In this document: piece by piece, positions 11,153 to 22,637 of the stretch
How the letters are laid out: the number at the start of each line of letters is the position of its first letter
Position numbering within the stretch: position 1 is the first letter of the stretch
Source: Escallonia rubra
Taxonomy: Eukaryota; Streptophyta; Magnoliopsida; Escalloniales; Escalloniaceae
Direction of reading: 5' to 3'
Assembly: GCA_033065855.1 (NCBI GenBank)
Contig: JAVXUO010001211.1
Span: forward strand, 62,001-126,000
DNA length: 64,000 bases
Position numbers and translations under genes: made by a program
The notes under the pieces: model-generated
Told to the model about the DNA's origin: nothing
Databases searched by the model: none
The model's input: only the letters and a program-made list of their open reading frames with translations

Positions 11153-12352
11153 TCACCCGCTGACGTTCTCAGCAGAAACATCGTTCTCTTCATCATCTTC
11201 TTGCCGAATTTTCACAAGCTCAGCCTGCGCTCTCTCCAGAATCTGCCTCTTCTGCAATTCCAAATCTCTATGGAAGTCCATCCTCATCTTTTCCAGTTCT
11301 ACCATCTGTTGTCTCTTACTATTCTCAATCTTTTGATATATATCACTAAATTTCTGAATAGAATCTGCAAGCAATCTGAATGAACCTCCATTACCACCAT
11401 CCCCTCCATTTCTTATCCTCTTCGGTGGAAGCAAATCAGAATCATCATCCTCACCCTCAGCAGATACAGAGTTCCCTGGGCTATCCCTCATCTCATCCAA
11501 GCCATTAGCACGATTTACATAAACTCTAGGGTTCACGAAAGCATAATCCCCCGAATCCACTCCGCATGAAAGCCCTGCTTGCTGTGATGATGCTGATATT
11601 AACATATCCATTTTCTTGAAGTATACCCATTTACTGATTGCACCCCTATTTCCTGCTAACTTCAACTTCTCCTTTTTGTACTTCTTCTTCAATGTATCTA
11701 AACGGTTGCGACATTGAGTGTCAGTTCTATCAATCTTTGACTCCTGTGAAACCTTTTCTGCAACTTCTTGCCATTCCTCTGATCGAAGGCTCTTCCTCCC
11801 ACGTTGAAGGAACCTGTCACCCCAAGCATCTAGTAGAATAAAAGTCTCATGTTCGGTCCAGTCTGCAAGTGGATTCCTTCCACCAAATGAAGGCTTTGGT
11901 GGTGGAGCAGCTATAGCTGACGGAGCAGGAACTCGAGGAGCAAATTCGTAACTAGATAACAAGCTCTTCAGCTTCCTCTTCTTTTGGTGCTTTTGGTCAA
12001 CATTTTGAATCCTTCCACTATAATCGTGTTGATTACCATCATCATCTTCATCCTCATCCACATCATCCTCATTACCATCGTCGTCATCATCGTTATCTTC
12101 ATCGTCATACGCACCTTCGCCATTCTGCTGGATAATGCTAACTTCATTATTATGGTCATCACCATCGTCCTCCTCTTCATCGACTTCTTCATCTTCCCCT
12201 TCTTCTTCGTCATTCTCAGCATATTGATTGTCAAAATGCTGAGGATAAGGTACATTCCTAACTGGAAGCTTTGGGCGCTGCGAAGACCCATAACCCTGAT
12301 TCATGCCATATTGACTTGGTGGGTACCTCGCATCGTCCTCAGTGTCATCCAT
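11153..12352 (-). CDS. SIP1-clade trihelix transcription factor (ASIL/ENAP-like)
   Basis: A single coding exon of 399 codons from MDDTEDDARYPPSQYG. An upstream in-frame ATG at 12379 would add nine hydrophobic residues and looks like leader. The order of parts is: a short N-terminal region; a long Asp/Glu-rich acidic tract (about residues 46-107); a basic stretch QKKRKLKSLLSSYEF; the trihelix Myb/SANT-like DNA-binding domain (about 163-255), opening ADWTEHETFILLDAWGDRF and including EWQEVAEKV, CRNRLDTLKKKYKKEK and the closing WVYFKKMDMLI; and a C-terminal predicted coiled coil (about 325-385, SDIYQKIENSKRQQMVELEK). This layout is typical of SIP1-type factors such as ASIL1/2, nuclear repressors of seed genes in Arabidopsis. 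Orthology to a named member is not established. The 5' leader appears to contain an intron, described separately. Confidence 0.9.
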   Translation of the reverse strand: MDDTEDDARYPPSQYGMNQGYGSSQRPKLPVRNVPYPQHFDNQYAENDEEEGEDEEVDEEEDDGDDHNNEVSIIQQNGEGAYDDEDNDDDDDGNEDDVDEDEDDDGNQHDYSGRIQNVDQKHQKKRKLKSLLSSYEFAPRVPAPSAIAAPPPKPSFGGRNPLADWTEHETFILLDAWGDRFLQRGRKSLRSEEWQEVAEKVSQESKIDRTDTQCRNRLDTLKKKYKKEKLKLAGNRGAISKWVYFKKMDMLISASSQQAGLSCGVDSGDYAFVNPRVYVNRANGLDEMRDSPGNSVSAEGEDDDSDLLPPKRIRNGGDGGNGGSFRLLADSIQKFSDIYQKIENSKRQQMVELEKMRMDFHRDLELQKRQILERAQAELVKIRQEDDEENDVSAENVSG

Positions 12353-12990
12353 TATCAAGTACAAAGAGCAACAACCCAAAGTAATTTAACCAAGAAATCT
12401 AGTTTCTACCCAAAACCAACACGAACCTTCTATCCCAGTAAATAACTAATAATGTTCCTAACTATATCCTCACTTCTAAATTGCTAACTACCAACATTTT
12501 CCTTCCTAGAACAAGAACAAAACCAAAACGGAAACCCTCATTACTGCTAATCAATGGAACACAGCCAATTGCGCCCAAAAAAGGCTAATTCACCCTCCAA
12601 ACACCAAAAGTGTCTCTTTTACTTGAAAATAAAATCTGAGCGAACCAAATCCCAGAACTGTAATCACAAGAAAATGGACAAAAAAAAGAGAGGAGGAATT
12701 AGATACTTTTTTGAACAAGAGACTCCAAAAATCATTAAATTACAAGCTCATTAAATTGTAGCCAAAAACCCTAAATTCTAGCTACACATTTAAACCTTCA
12801 CTGCAAAAACATAAAGAGAAAATAAAATAATTAATTCTTACCTCAGATAGAGCACTTTCGTTTTCTTCCAAGATCTCAAAGACTCGAGCTTTCTGCAAGG
12901 CTCATGAACCCTAATTCAAGAATCTACAAAGCCTAACTATTCAAAACCTTGAAGACCCGCGAGAGAGAGTGGGGAGAAAATGCTCGTAAA
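12353..12990 (-). other. 5' leader of the trihelix gene with a probable UTR intron
   Basis: On the minus strand a strong donor, CTATCTGAG followed by GTAAGAATT, sits at 12842/12841. It is followed by AT-rich, intron-like sequence down to one of several possible acceptors near 12400. The first non-coding exon would lie at about 12842-12990. The exact transcription start and acceptor are unclear. Confidence 0.55.
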
Positions 12991-12999
12991 CCCTAATTT

Positions 13000-14219
13000 T
13001 GCTTTTGGAAACTTGGCAAGGAGTTGGGATTTGGTATTGGCAAGGGGGTGGACAGTGCGCATCTGTGGGGGTGCAGATTAGCTATTTCGAGTAGAAGGTG
13101 CTTACTGTACGCCTGTGGTGGCATGTGTGTCTATCTTGATGTGGGTGTGGGTCTCGTGTGATATCACGGTCCATGTGCCTGATTAAAGTTGGAACCCTCG
13201 TTTCGGCTTTGGGCCATGGCCCATAGTATAAAAAATCGCGCATATATCACAATATTCGCAATTTTATCGTGATAAATTCACGTTAAAACTCAAATTATTG
13301 CGAATTTAAGTAATATTTTTGATGTGCTATGAATAATTTAAAATTTGTATTGACAAACTTTATATCGTGCAGATGAAAAATCTTGAAGAAAGGTAGTCGA
13401 CTTAAATGTCAGAATATTTATGTGAGGCTAACACTTACAGGAAAATATATGAATATTGAATGCACTATATCGATGAGGTGGTGGACTTTTAAGATTTTCT
13501 GGGGAAAGATAATGTCCGTTTATACTAAAGCTGACACGAGGGTACCCTTTATTGTCCAAAACTCATAAAACGAAAAAAATGAAGTTCAACGATTTATATG
13601 AATTTGCTATGTACTGTGACGAAATCATAACACATTACAAAATAACATAATGATAAAGTTCTAATATGTGTTAGGGTTATTAAAGTTTGTTATTAACTTC
13701 TCCATTGCTACCCATAGTTGGTATAATCGAACTTTGTTCGATAAACTAAGATTTATTTATGGCAACTCATATGCTAAGAAGATTCAATCATAATTATAAA
13801 TTAGTGGAGCTTAGCCAAATCTATAGTTGTTAAAGCTTAATTCGTTTAAGTTACGATGCTTTAATTTGTGTTCAAGTTTATTATGTCTCTCTTGAATCGA
13901 TCTCGAAGGAGTTCAAATGTAAGCTTTTCTACTATTAGTTGCATACCAGACTCATCCGAGTAAGTTAGCGAGATTCAAAAAGTCTTCAAACGCAATTTGT
14001 TAATAACTTGGTTTAATTTATTTCAAGCAGGATTCGGAAAAAAAAAAAAATGAGTCAACGATGCTGTTCTGGTGATTGTGACAAGTAGGCGAGGGTACTT
14101 AGGTCTATGCAAAGGTAGAGCCATGGATGGAAGGACCAAAAGGTTCACAGGTTGAGGGATTGAACTGCTAGTGCTATATCTGTGTTCCTTTCACACTCCA
14201 AATAAAGAAAACTTGTATC
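13000..14219. other. Divergent intergenic region, trihelix and MFP1 promoters
   Basis: The trihelix gene (minus) and MFP1 (plus) are head to head, so this 1.2 kb must hold both promoters. It is AT-rich in the centre. I see no single convincing TATA box and no mobile element. Confidence 0.5.
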
Positions 14220-17200
14220 ATGGGTTTCACAATGGGGAGTTCTTGCTTTATACACTCTCCCCTCCATCACTCCATCTTCCCAACTTCTTCTTCTCAGCCT
14301 CTACTCTTGAACACTTGCCAAAGAAATGCAAGTGGCAAGCGGAAGTACAAGACAGCCGTGGCTTCCATGCACCAAGAAAACCCCAACGATAGCCTTTTCT
14401 ACAAGAGGAGGGCGATTCTGTTTGTAGGTTCCTCAATTCTTCCACTTCTCAAGTTGAGGGCAATTGCTGCTGAAGGCTTGGCACCTGGTGAGTTGGGTTT
14501 TCTGTATTTCTTCTGCAGACCCGAGATTTTCTTGATTTTGCTGAAGTAAAGAACCGGGTGTTTTTTGGGTTTATCAAATTGATGTAAGCTGTACCCTTTT
14601 TAGAACTTGACATTGCATTTTCTGGAAATACATGTTACTGAGTTGGTTAATTTTTCATTATTATCCAGACACTATATATGAGAATTCATGCCAATTACCT
14701 CAAATAGGCGTTGTTTGTTTTGTTGAAACCACTGGTTAGAGGTGGCTGGTATAATGAATCTTCTAAAGGTGGCATCTTTAATTGGAAGTAAATATAAAAA
14801 ACTTGAAAAGGGGTAAAATGAAGGATGATCGAGCCATTAGTCCATTTGAATATGGACGTATCTCTAGGACATAGGGTTTCAGGTTTAGCCTAATGAACTT
14901 ATTCCGTACTAAATTGATGGGTGCATTTTTTCCAATTTAATACTGAACAGTGCATTTTCTTGCAAAAAAACGTTAGTGGGATGGTGCGATAATTCTCCGC
15001 TGCACTCGCCTTGCATATGAAGATCCCTGTTAATTAGCTCAAGTATGCACTATCTACTAGTGGGTTTTAGTGGCTGGTGTAGTGAGTTCTCCAAAGATGA
15101 CATCTTGATTTGGAGGTAAATAAGAAAAAAATAGAAAAAAGGGCATGATTAGTTGATTACGCAAAAGTAGTAGTTCGTTTGAATGTAGTTCTATTGACAC
15201 GGTCTACTGTAAGCTAAACTTTATAATTATCATTCATGAAGTTTGTCCATTTGAATATATTGACTGGCATATGCTCTACTGTTAGACAAACTTCATAACT
15301 AAGATTCATGAAGTTTGTCATAAAAATTTCATGACCAGTGAGATCAGAGATTGTTAACCACTCATGGGTGATAGGCAAAGTAGAAGAAGACGTGAAATCA
15401 AGTCTCAGACGTAATAGGACATAATAAAGTGAGTTCCTAGAATCTAATGTTGCTTCTTAGAGGTTAATTGGGAAAACTGTCTTAACTGGACACATGCAAG
15501 CCAATAACAGTCTTGATCTGAAGACTACATCATCTTTCTACTCGTCTAGAGTTCTTCCCAACCTGTGCTGAAGTTCAGAACCAACTTGGGGGAGGTTTAA
15601 AAAGTGCTTGTCTATGTGCAATATGACCTTTTAAGTAGTTAAGGGACTGATGCTTTCTGTTTTCTGTTTCTTTCTTTTCTGCCTTTAATACACACATGTT
15701 CATCAACACTGGAAACCCTGTTCATGGTTTGACTGATCTGTCTTCTGTGTTTCGAGAACATCTGAATTTCTCTTATCATGGAAAGGGTAACTAGGGCATG
15801 ATGATTAACCAAACAAACACTCATATTAATTTTCAGGGTATTCACACCCCGTCCTCCTCTTATTTAATTCCTTCATAGATATGGAGTATTTTAATCTTTA
15901 AACAAGCTGTAATGTTGTTTAGGTCACATCGACATGCATTTGTAGCTCTATCTTAGCACTGTCAACTGTTTTCTTTTTTCCCCCCTTTTTGCTTATTGAA
16001 CAAGACCTCATCCATATCTGTAACAGAATTTCTTTATGCCGATCATAGTCACCTCTCTAGTTCTCAGTAGTAATTGCACTGTCAAAACAACAACTAAGGT
16101 ACATACAACTCGATCAAAGAAATCTTTACCCAATTTTGCTTACAAGTTTAAGGATAAGAAGGTCGAACCTACTGGAACTTGTGAAAATCTTACTCTCTTT
16201 AGAAGTACAAGGATGAGAAGGCCAAACCAACTGGACCTCCTAATATTCCTTGTATGTTGGCTTTATTTTTAATATGTAGGAATCAAAACAGACCTAGCAC
16301 TACTCTTTATGTCTATCTAACAGATTTAACATGTATAGATAAATTATTCTTTGTGCTGCATAGATCTCTGCCGCAAAGCTTTAAGCGTAGGTATCAAAGC
16401 TATGTGACAGTGTTAGTTAGATTAGACCTGTTAGTAGATACAGTTAATTGACTTGATTTGGCGCCTGACAATAGATGTCTTGAAGATATACGTTAAACAA
16501 ATTAGTAATCACCCAAGGGCAGACAATTTCATGGTTTCGACAGGCATGGCACCACTAGTAAGTCAACGAATATATTGTTTTTGCTATCCTAAGAAACTTA
16601 TAGCACTTATCTACCTAGAGAATTAAGTACATGTCTGCAGTCAATCTGACATGTGGATGGAATTAGACATTGATGCTATGTGAGGGTTTGTACTTGGATA
16701 TTCCTAGTCTTTGATAAAAGACATCGCTAGACATCATGGTGTGGGATACTGTGAAATTCTGGTTCCCTTCTTACTAATGCCAGAAGTTAGGTCATTTACT
16801 ATGTAACTAGATCATAACATTTCCGAAGGCTTGCGTAACTTAGAACCTTCAGATCCCTTTCAATCAATGGCTAATATATTTTCTTTCTTATTTTGTTTCA
16901 GAAAATTTTCAAATAAGGACAAAAGAAGCAAACCAATCTGCGGAGGTCTGAATTTCTCCCAAGTTTAAAGTCAGATAAATATATCGAAATGTAGTTTGAA
17001 AGACTATTTTGCTTTTACGTGCATTTAAGGGTTCTCTAGTTTGAAAGACTCTGAACGAACAATTTCTGTGGGCAGCAAACGACTGAAGGAGATGCATCAC
17101 CAAATCCATTTCTTTCTCTTCTGAATGGACTTGGAATATTCAGTTCAGGTGTGCTTGGCGCGTTTTACGCATTGGTTCAGAAGGAAAAGGCGACAATTGA

Positions 17201-19363
17201 AGCAGTAGTAGAATCTGTAAGCTATGTGGTTTTATGGATCTTTTGTCCAATTCATATTATGAAAGCTAGAAACATTCTGGTTATTTTAACATGACTTCTG
17301 CCATAAACAAATAGTATGAAGGCATAATTTCAACTGATACTACAAGACTGCTAGGTACTAGTTTCTGTGTTAGAGGCCCAAACCACGCTTGTTCCCACAG
17401 GAAATTTGGGGTTTATTCATCATTTTAGTAGTCCTATGAAGATGCCTGGTAGGCTTTGATAGAAATATTATGCACTTGAGCTTTCCTTGAATGCTCAAAT
17501 CCAATGCACCTCCTTTTTTGTCGACCTACTCTCGCCAAATTGTTTTCTCTTTGAGCATACATTTTTTTTCCTCCTTATGTCTAACCTGAATATGCTTCTA
17601 GGCTTGTCTTTAACCAATTTGTTATTCACACTTTGGCTGCACAGTTGGAAACCAGATTGAAGGAAAAGGAAGCTGCCATTATGTCGCTGCAGAAGAACTT
17701 TGAGTTGGAAATGCTGAATAAAAACGACGAACAGAACAAGCAAGTCCAAAAAGCAAATAAAGAGCGTCAGTCTTTGATGAACCAACTAAATTCAGCCAAC
17801 AGTACAATAATGGGGTTAGGAAAGGAGCTGCAAAGTGAGAAAAAAATCATTGAAGAGCTTGAAGTTCAAATAGATAGTCTGACAACCAGCCTTACGAGGG
17901 CAGGAGAAGATAAAAAGGTATTAGAAGAAAAGCTGAAGGAGAAGATTGACGCTATAGAGGTTTTGCAAGAACGGATAAGCTTGCTCAGTTTAGAGATCAA
18001 GGATAAAGAAGACAATCTTCATTATCTCACTTCTGCACTTGCTGCCAAAGAAATGGAGCTTAAGAACTTGAGTTTTATGTATGGTCAGACTCAGGATGAA
18101 GTGGCAGTTCTAAAATCAGAGATCAAGGGGTTGAAGAATGAATACTTGCAAATCGAAAAGGAAATGGAACTGAAAAATGCTGCAGCCAACAAGTTGAATG
18201 TGCAAGTTCAATCCTTGCTTGTTGAACGGGATGACTCCAACAGAAAACTTGAAACCATTCAAAAGGAATACGATGACTTGAAGTTTTCTTCGGAAAAGAA
18301 GGCAGCCTCTGATGCGAAGCTCTTAGCAGAAAGGGACCACAAACTTCATCAGCTTAAAGAAGAGCTTAAGCTTGCTTTAGTTAAAGTGACCACAAACAAA
18401 GAGCTAGTTGTAAATTTAACCAAAGAAAGGGATGATATGAGGAAAATGCTGGATGTAGAATCGAAAAATGCAAAGAATCTGGAGCATGAGCTACAAATCA
18501 CTCTGGGAACTCTGGAAAATTCAAGAAGTGAGGCTTCCGATCTGGCGAAACAGTTGCAGCAGTCAAGAAACCTGTGTTCAGAGCTCGAGGGCAAGGTTTC
18601 TAAAATTCAGGCAGAGTTTGCTGAAGCTAGGGAGTCGTTGCAGAGGAACCTTGTCGAGGCGAATCGAAGTGCAGAAGTGTTAGCCGGTGAGCTCACATCG
18701 ACGAAGGAGGTTCTAAAGAAAACAAACGAAGAGCTGCAAATCATGTCGCATGAAGTGGCAGCTCTCGCAGAAAATCGCGATAGCCTGCAGAAGGAATTGG
18801 TTGATGTCTACAAGAAAGCAGAAAGTGCAGTCCATGATCTAAAAGAAGAAAAGAAGACCGTCGCTTCTTTAAACAAAGAGTTGAAAGCTTTGGAGACGCG
18901 AGCTTTGAAAGACAAGGAAGGGCGTAAATTACTCGAAACGGATTTGGAAGAGGCTACCAAGTCACTTGATGAAATGAACCGAAAAGCATTGATACTCTCG
19001 AAAGATCTAGAGCTTTCTAGTTCTCAGATTCTAAACCTCGAGGGTGAAAAGGAGCTGCTCTACAAGTCACTTGACGAACAGAAACAAGTTTCCCAAGAAG
19101 CACGGGAGAACGTGGAAGATGCCCATAATCTTGTGATGAGGATGGGAAAGAAAAGGGACAGTTCGGAGAAGAAAGTAAAGAAACTAGAAGAGGAACTGGC
19201 ATCTGCAAAGGGTGAAATACTGCGGTTAAGAACGAAAGCGAATTCGTCTAAAGCTGTTGCAACTGATCAGCAGAAAGGTCAAGAGGATGGCAATGCCGCG
19301 GTTCCAGTAAAGAAAACTACCAGGAGGAGAAAAGTTGTTTCCCAACCGGAGAGTTCATTATAG
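14220..19363 (+). CDS. MFP1: MFP1, MAR-binding filament-like protein 1
   Basis: MFP1 is a thylakoid-associated coiled-coil protein that binds DNA and, in Arabidopsis, helps place starch-granule initiation. Four coding exons join in frame: 14220-14487, 16902-16945, 17076-17216 and 17645-19363, for 723 residues; Arabidopsis MFP1 is about the same size. Exon 1 encodes a plastid transit peptide and a hydrophobic segment after twin basic residues (RRAILFVGSSILPLL). Exon 2 gives ENFQIRTKEANQSAE. Exon 3 carries the membrane segment NGLGIFSSGVLGAFYALVQ. Exon 4 joins at ES/LETRLKEKEAAIMSLQKN and encodes about 530 residues of near-continuous predicted coiled coil, ending in a basic tail with TTRRRK, where DNA binding would be expected. 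The in-frame ATG at 17633 lies in the intron and is not the start. Intron 1 is 2.4 kb and holds an internal duplication. Confidence 0.95.
14610..15195 (+). repeat. Diverged direct duplication in MFP1 intron 1
   Basis: Two blocks, about 14610-14850 and 14950-15195, share an ordered series of words: TGGCTGGTATAATGAATCTT against TGGCTGGTGTAGTGAGTTCT, then ATCT(T)TAATTGGAAGTAAATA against ATCTTGATTTGGAGGTAAATA, then GTCCATTTGAATATG against GTTCGTTTGAATGTAG. A shorter duplication around AAACTTxATAA and ATTCATGAAGTTTGTC follows at 15200-15325. Confidence 0.7.
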
Positions 19364-20247
19364 AGTTAGGCATCTAGGTAACCTTATTCATTCATTTTTC
19401 CACATTGCAGTAATGTTCAATCCTGAGAGCCTGGGCTGTTGTAGACTTGTGTAGGGTATTTACCATTCCTGATATAGGGAGCTTTTGGACTCAAACCATG
19501 GAGATCAAATGCTCGAGGAACCTGTATAAATAGTGTACCTTGTTTATGAAATTTTTTGGCACAACTGTATGTATTGAGTTGAGGAATTTACTGCAACAGT
19601 TATCTAACATAAGGCACAGATATTATCACGAACTTATTGTCACAGGGGGTGACGAAGCAATGACTGGGAAATTGTCCCATTGCAGTTAAGTCTCGCATTC
19701 AACCCTCTGTTAAAAAGATTATGCCACCACTGCTAAAATGGTTCCTTTCAAAGCTGCACGGCTTCCAGCACTAGATTGAATGCGACAAATCCCTCATCTC
19801 ACTTTTTTCTCTGGCCGTCTCTCTTTGTTGCTAATAAAGATAATCAAATCAGATATGATAAGAGTTTCAAGCAGCATGAAACATCTTTGTCGCTTAGAGT
19901 ACTGTGAAAGAGTTGGATTTTGTTCCCATAATGATCTTTTAGTAAGGATAAATACCGCATGCATGATTTGGATCGCCGATTCCGATTATTTAAAGTCGTT
20001 GAATGAAAAAAAAAAGTTAATGCAATAAGAAAAAGAACTAATAAAGGCAAGAATTTTTTATACAATATACGTAACGATTAGGAACATTATGCCCCGACAC
20101 CATAGAATACATTTCAAGGAAAAGAATTCCCTCCCTTTTTTGTTTCAAAATTACCGTAAAATACTCAAATTTTGACTTATCACAAACAGAGGAAAATGAT
20201 AATGACAGTAACATTTTGTCTCCTAAACAAAGACAATCACTGTGCAC
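19364..20247. other. Spacer, MFP1 3' region
   Basis: It contains the MFP1 3' UTR (stop TAG at 19361) and the upstream region of the next gene. I see no other gene or element. Confidence 0.5.
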
Positions 20248-20255
20248 TATAAAAA
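20248..20255 (+). promoter_or_regulatory. TATA box of the first ECA1-like gene
   Basis: TATAAAAA lies 55 bp before the ATG at 20303. Transcription would then begin near 20280. This excludes the further-upstream in-frame ATG at 20216 and supports the MMKKS start. Confidence 0.7.
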
Positions 20256-20302
20256 TGAGTCGCCCGTATATAGCCAAGCCACTAAGCCAGGCTGCCCAAG
20301 TC

Positions 20303-21229
20303 ATGATGAAGAAAAGCTTCGTCCTTCTCTGTTTTCTCGTCATTTCTTGCTCCATTCATGGCTTGGCAGCAAACGACGACGCATCACCACCGTCAGCCAA
20401 GAAAACCACGGCCGTAGGAGCAGTTTCATCTTGCTCATGTCCCAACCAACCCGGGCCCGGCAACAACAACAACAACCCGCCATCCCAGTTTCCCTGGCCC
20501 GGGTTTCCAATCGCCCCGCCACCCGGATTCCCAGTTCCATGGCAAGGGTTCCCTTTCACCCCGCCACCCGGCCTCCAGTTCCCACCCTTCCAATTTCCAC
20601 CACAAAATGGCCAACCACCACCCAATGCCGGCGGCAAGGTTCCACCGCCACAAGATGGCGGCAAGGTTCCACCACCGGCCGGAGACGGCAAGGTTCCACC
20701 GCCACAAGATGGCGGCAAGGTTCCACCACCGGCCGGAGACGGCAAGGTTCCGCCACCACAAGGCGGTGACAAGGCTCCGCCACCACAAGGCGGTGGCAAG
20801 GCCCCCCCACCACAAGACGGCGGCAATAACAACAAGGGGAAGCCGCCACCAGCCCAACAGCCAGGCAACCCCAACCAGCAACCGTATCAGCTACCATACG
20901 GGCAACAGTACCCGTACCCGTATACTTACGTGTACCCGTACCCTTACCAGATGCCGCCGTACAACGGCGGGAACAACGGCGGCGTTGACATATGCTGGAA
21001 GCCGTACTTGGACGACCCCGACAACTGCGTTGGACAGCTTTACACATCGTACGGCAGCAACAGTTACTCGTACAGCTGGTCTTGCTGCAACGTGATCAAC
21101 AGTCAGACCCCGGAGTGTCACTCGAAGACGATCGGAGCCTTCGGCAGCCAGCTCTTCGCCACTAGTACCGCTCAGTATTGCTCCAGCAAGCTTGCACAAC
21201 CAAAACCAGGACCCCCTCACCATAACTAG
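20303..21229 (+). CDS. Secreted proline-rich protein with a prolamin-like (ECA1-type) domain
   Basis: An intronless gene of 308 codons. It encodes a signal peptide (MMKKSFVLLCFLVISCSIHG, cleavage probably after GLA), then a proline-, glycine- and asparagine-rich stalk, then a C-terminal prolamin-like domain of the ECA1/EC1-related family (about residues 231-298). Its six cysteines have the usual order: CW, NC, CC, EC, YC. The stalk includes seven tandem 9-residue units of the type KVPPPQDGG and a tyrosine/proline stretch (YPYPYTYVYPYPY) like wall extensin-type sequences. Many ECA1 relatives are secreted from reproductive cells, with EC1 acting at gamete fusion. A cell-wall-associated version is plausible here, but neither role is shown by the sequence. 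The start follows the TATA box. A related frameshifted gene lies 1.4 kb downstream. Confidence 0.85.
   Translation: MMKKSFVLLCFLVISCSIHGLAANDDASPPSAKKTTAVGAVSSCSCPNQPGPGNNNNNPPSQFPWPGFPIAPPPGFPVPWQGFPFTPPPGLQFPPFQFPPQNGQPPPNAGGKVPPPQDGGKVPPPAGDGKVPPPQDGGKVPPPAGDGKVPPPQGGDKAPPPQGGGKAPPPQDGGNNNKGKPPPAQQPGNPNQQPYQLPYGQQYPYPYTYVYPYPYQMPPYNGGNNGGVDICWKPYLDDPDNCVGQLYTSYGSNSYSYSWSCCNVINSQTPECHSKTIGAFGSQLFATSTAQYCSSKLAQPKPGPPHHN
20636..20824 (+). repeat. 27-nt coding tandem repeat, seven units
   Basis: Seven consecutive 27-nt units encode K(V/A)PPP(Q/A)xxG. Some neighbouring units are almost identical in DNA, so unit number probably varies. Frames on both strands stay open across it because the unit length is a multiple of three. 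Confidence 0.92.
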
Positions 21230-22235
21230 TAGCATCCTTTGTCTTTCTTAGTTAAGGGTTTTAAGGTAGATTAATTAGTGGTAATTAATGTTTGGTTTAG
21301 TGGTAGTTCTGGTTTGGTTTTCCTTTGTTTTTTGTCTTATGATAACAGATCCAACAGCTCGTTGAATAAATTTTTCGTTCACCCTACAATTTATTTTCCT
21401 TCAGTGTTTTCGTTTGTCTCGAAAAATTCCAATTTGCTTTTAGGCTCGCGAAAATGGTATTTGCAATTGCAATCCATAGTATATGCAATCTGTCTATAGA
21501 CTTAAAAAAAGGCAATAGAAATTGAATATGGAAGTAATACTTAGGATTATTTACAAACCTTCCAAAATTGATGCAATCAGCTGCACATATTTTGCAGTTT
21601 TTGGTTTGCGATTTTGTTTAAGAGATAGTAGAGCCTAATATTTTGTGATCGATATCAAGAAAATGAAAACTTATACTTTATCAAGTAATTATTACTTGAC
21701 CACTCGTATGGCAGTTGTATGCTTAAGTTTACGTATGCACATTCTTGTGTATTTATCTTCCTCCTAAATCATATTTATACTTGTTTGAGTTTCTCAACTC
21801 GATCCAACTGAATAGCGATCTTGTTATAATAATTTATAGATAACATAAATAACACACTACAGGAGGCAGCTATATAATATAGTATTGAAATTTTGGGAAA
21901 TTAAACCAATACAGATATTAAACCAATAGGTATCACTCACTTTTTTTTTTTGTTCGTGGGAACCTAATTGTTTATTTTGTTATTATAATTTGGCGTCACT
22001 TTTCATATTTCCGGCCTACAAATTTTCATTATTGGTTACATAATGAGTAAACACGTAGAAGATACTTTTCATTCATAATAACATGTAAATTTAGCCAACA
22101 ATAAAAAAAGTTAATCAACAATAAAATAAAGTGTGACACGTGCTGAAATATTTTTCTATGTGGTTAATGGAAAAAAATATAGCCCTAAATTTTTTGCCTT
22201 CAGAACCATTTTAGCATAAACTAGAAAAGGAAGAG
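21230..22235. other. AT-rich spacer
   Basis: It holds the 3' UTR of the first ECA1-like gene and AT-rich sequence without a recognised gene. A T-run at 22225-22228 (minus strand) serves the tRNA gene. Confidence 0.45.
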
Positions 22236-22309
22236 CGACCACAGTGGGAGTCGAACCCACGACCTTTTGATCCGAAGTCAAACGCGCTAATCCACTGCGC
22301 TATGCGGTC
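22236..22309 (-). tRNA. tRNA-Arg (UCG)
   Basis: A 74-nt cloverleaf on the minus strand: acceptor GACCGCA with TGTGGTC (one G-U pair), D arm GCGC/GCGC, anticodon stem TTTGA/TCAAA, loop CTTCGGA giving anticodon UCG, T arm GTGGG/CCCAC with loop TTCGACT, discriminator G. There is no intron. A TTTT terminator follows 7 nt after the 3' end. Confidence 0.96.
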
Positions 22310-22310
22310 A

Positions 22311-22391
22311 TCTTGTTAAAAGCCTTGCTTTTATTAGTAATGAGATCAGATCATCTTGTTGGCAGTCGCGCTGATCCGAAGTCTTGCTTTT
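22311..22391. repeat. Scrambled duplication beside the tRNA-Arg gene
   Basis: The flank ATCTTGTT...GCCTTGCTTTT (22311-22333) recurs at 22353-22391, interrupted by CGCGCTGATCCGAAGTC. The word GATCCGAAGTC in it is identical to the anticodon-arm strand of the tRNA gene (22269-22279). This looks like a local duplication that copied part of the tRNA. Confidence 0.7.
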
Positions 22392-22568
22392 GCCGCCCCA
22401 AAGGCAAGAACTGATGAGATGAGAGCAAATTTTACTGAAAAACTCTCGAGCAGTCAACAGACTACCAGAAAACAAGAAAAGATAACTGAGATAAATGGTC
22501 TTGAATTGATCAACATCAACCCCTTTCATTTTCAGATTACTTCCTATCACTCTTCAAGTACCGGTATC

Positions 22569-22576
22569 TATATAAA
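22569..22576 (+). promoter_or_regulatory. TATA box of the second ECA1-like gene
   Basis: TATATAAA lies about 70 bp before the ATG at 22638, a spacing close to that of the upstream paralogue. Confidence 0.7.
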
Positions 22577-22637
22577 CAGCCATAACCCCTCACACAATGA
22601 GCAACTCACTCGCTCATTTCCCAAAGTGTTGCAAGCC

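Noticed and set aside
11968..12445. Frames rich in Met/Ile/Val opposite the trihelix gene
   Set aside because: They are the other-frame and complementary readings of its GAT/GAA acidic tract.
17633..17644. The ATG at 17633 as start of MFP1
   Set aside because: It lies in intron sequence before the CAG acceptor. Upstream exons supply the transit peptide and membrane segment.
20356..21095. Long overlapping open frames in five other frames of the first ECA1-like gene
   Set aside because: They are shadows kept open by a GC-rich repeat whose unit is a multiple of three. Only the frame with signal peptide and six cysteines makes sense.
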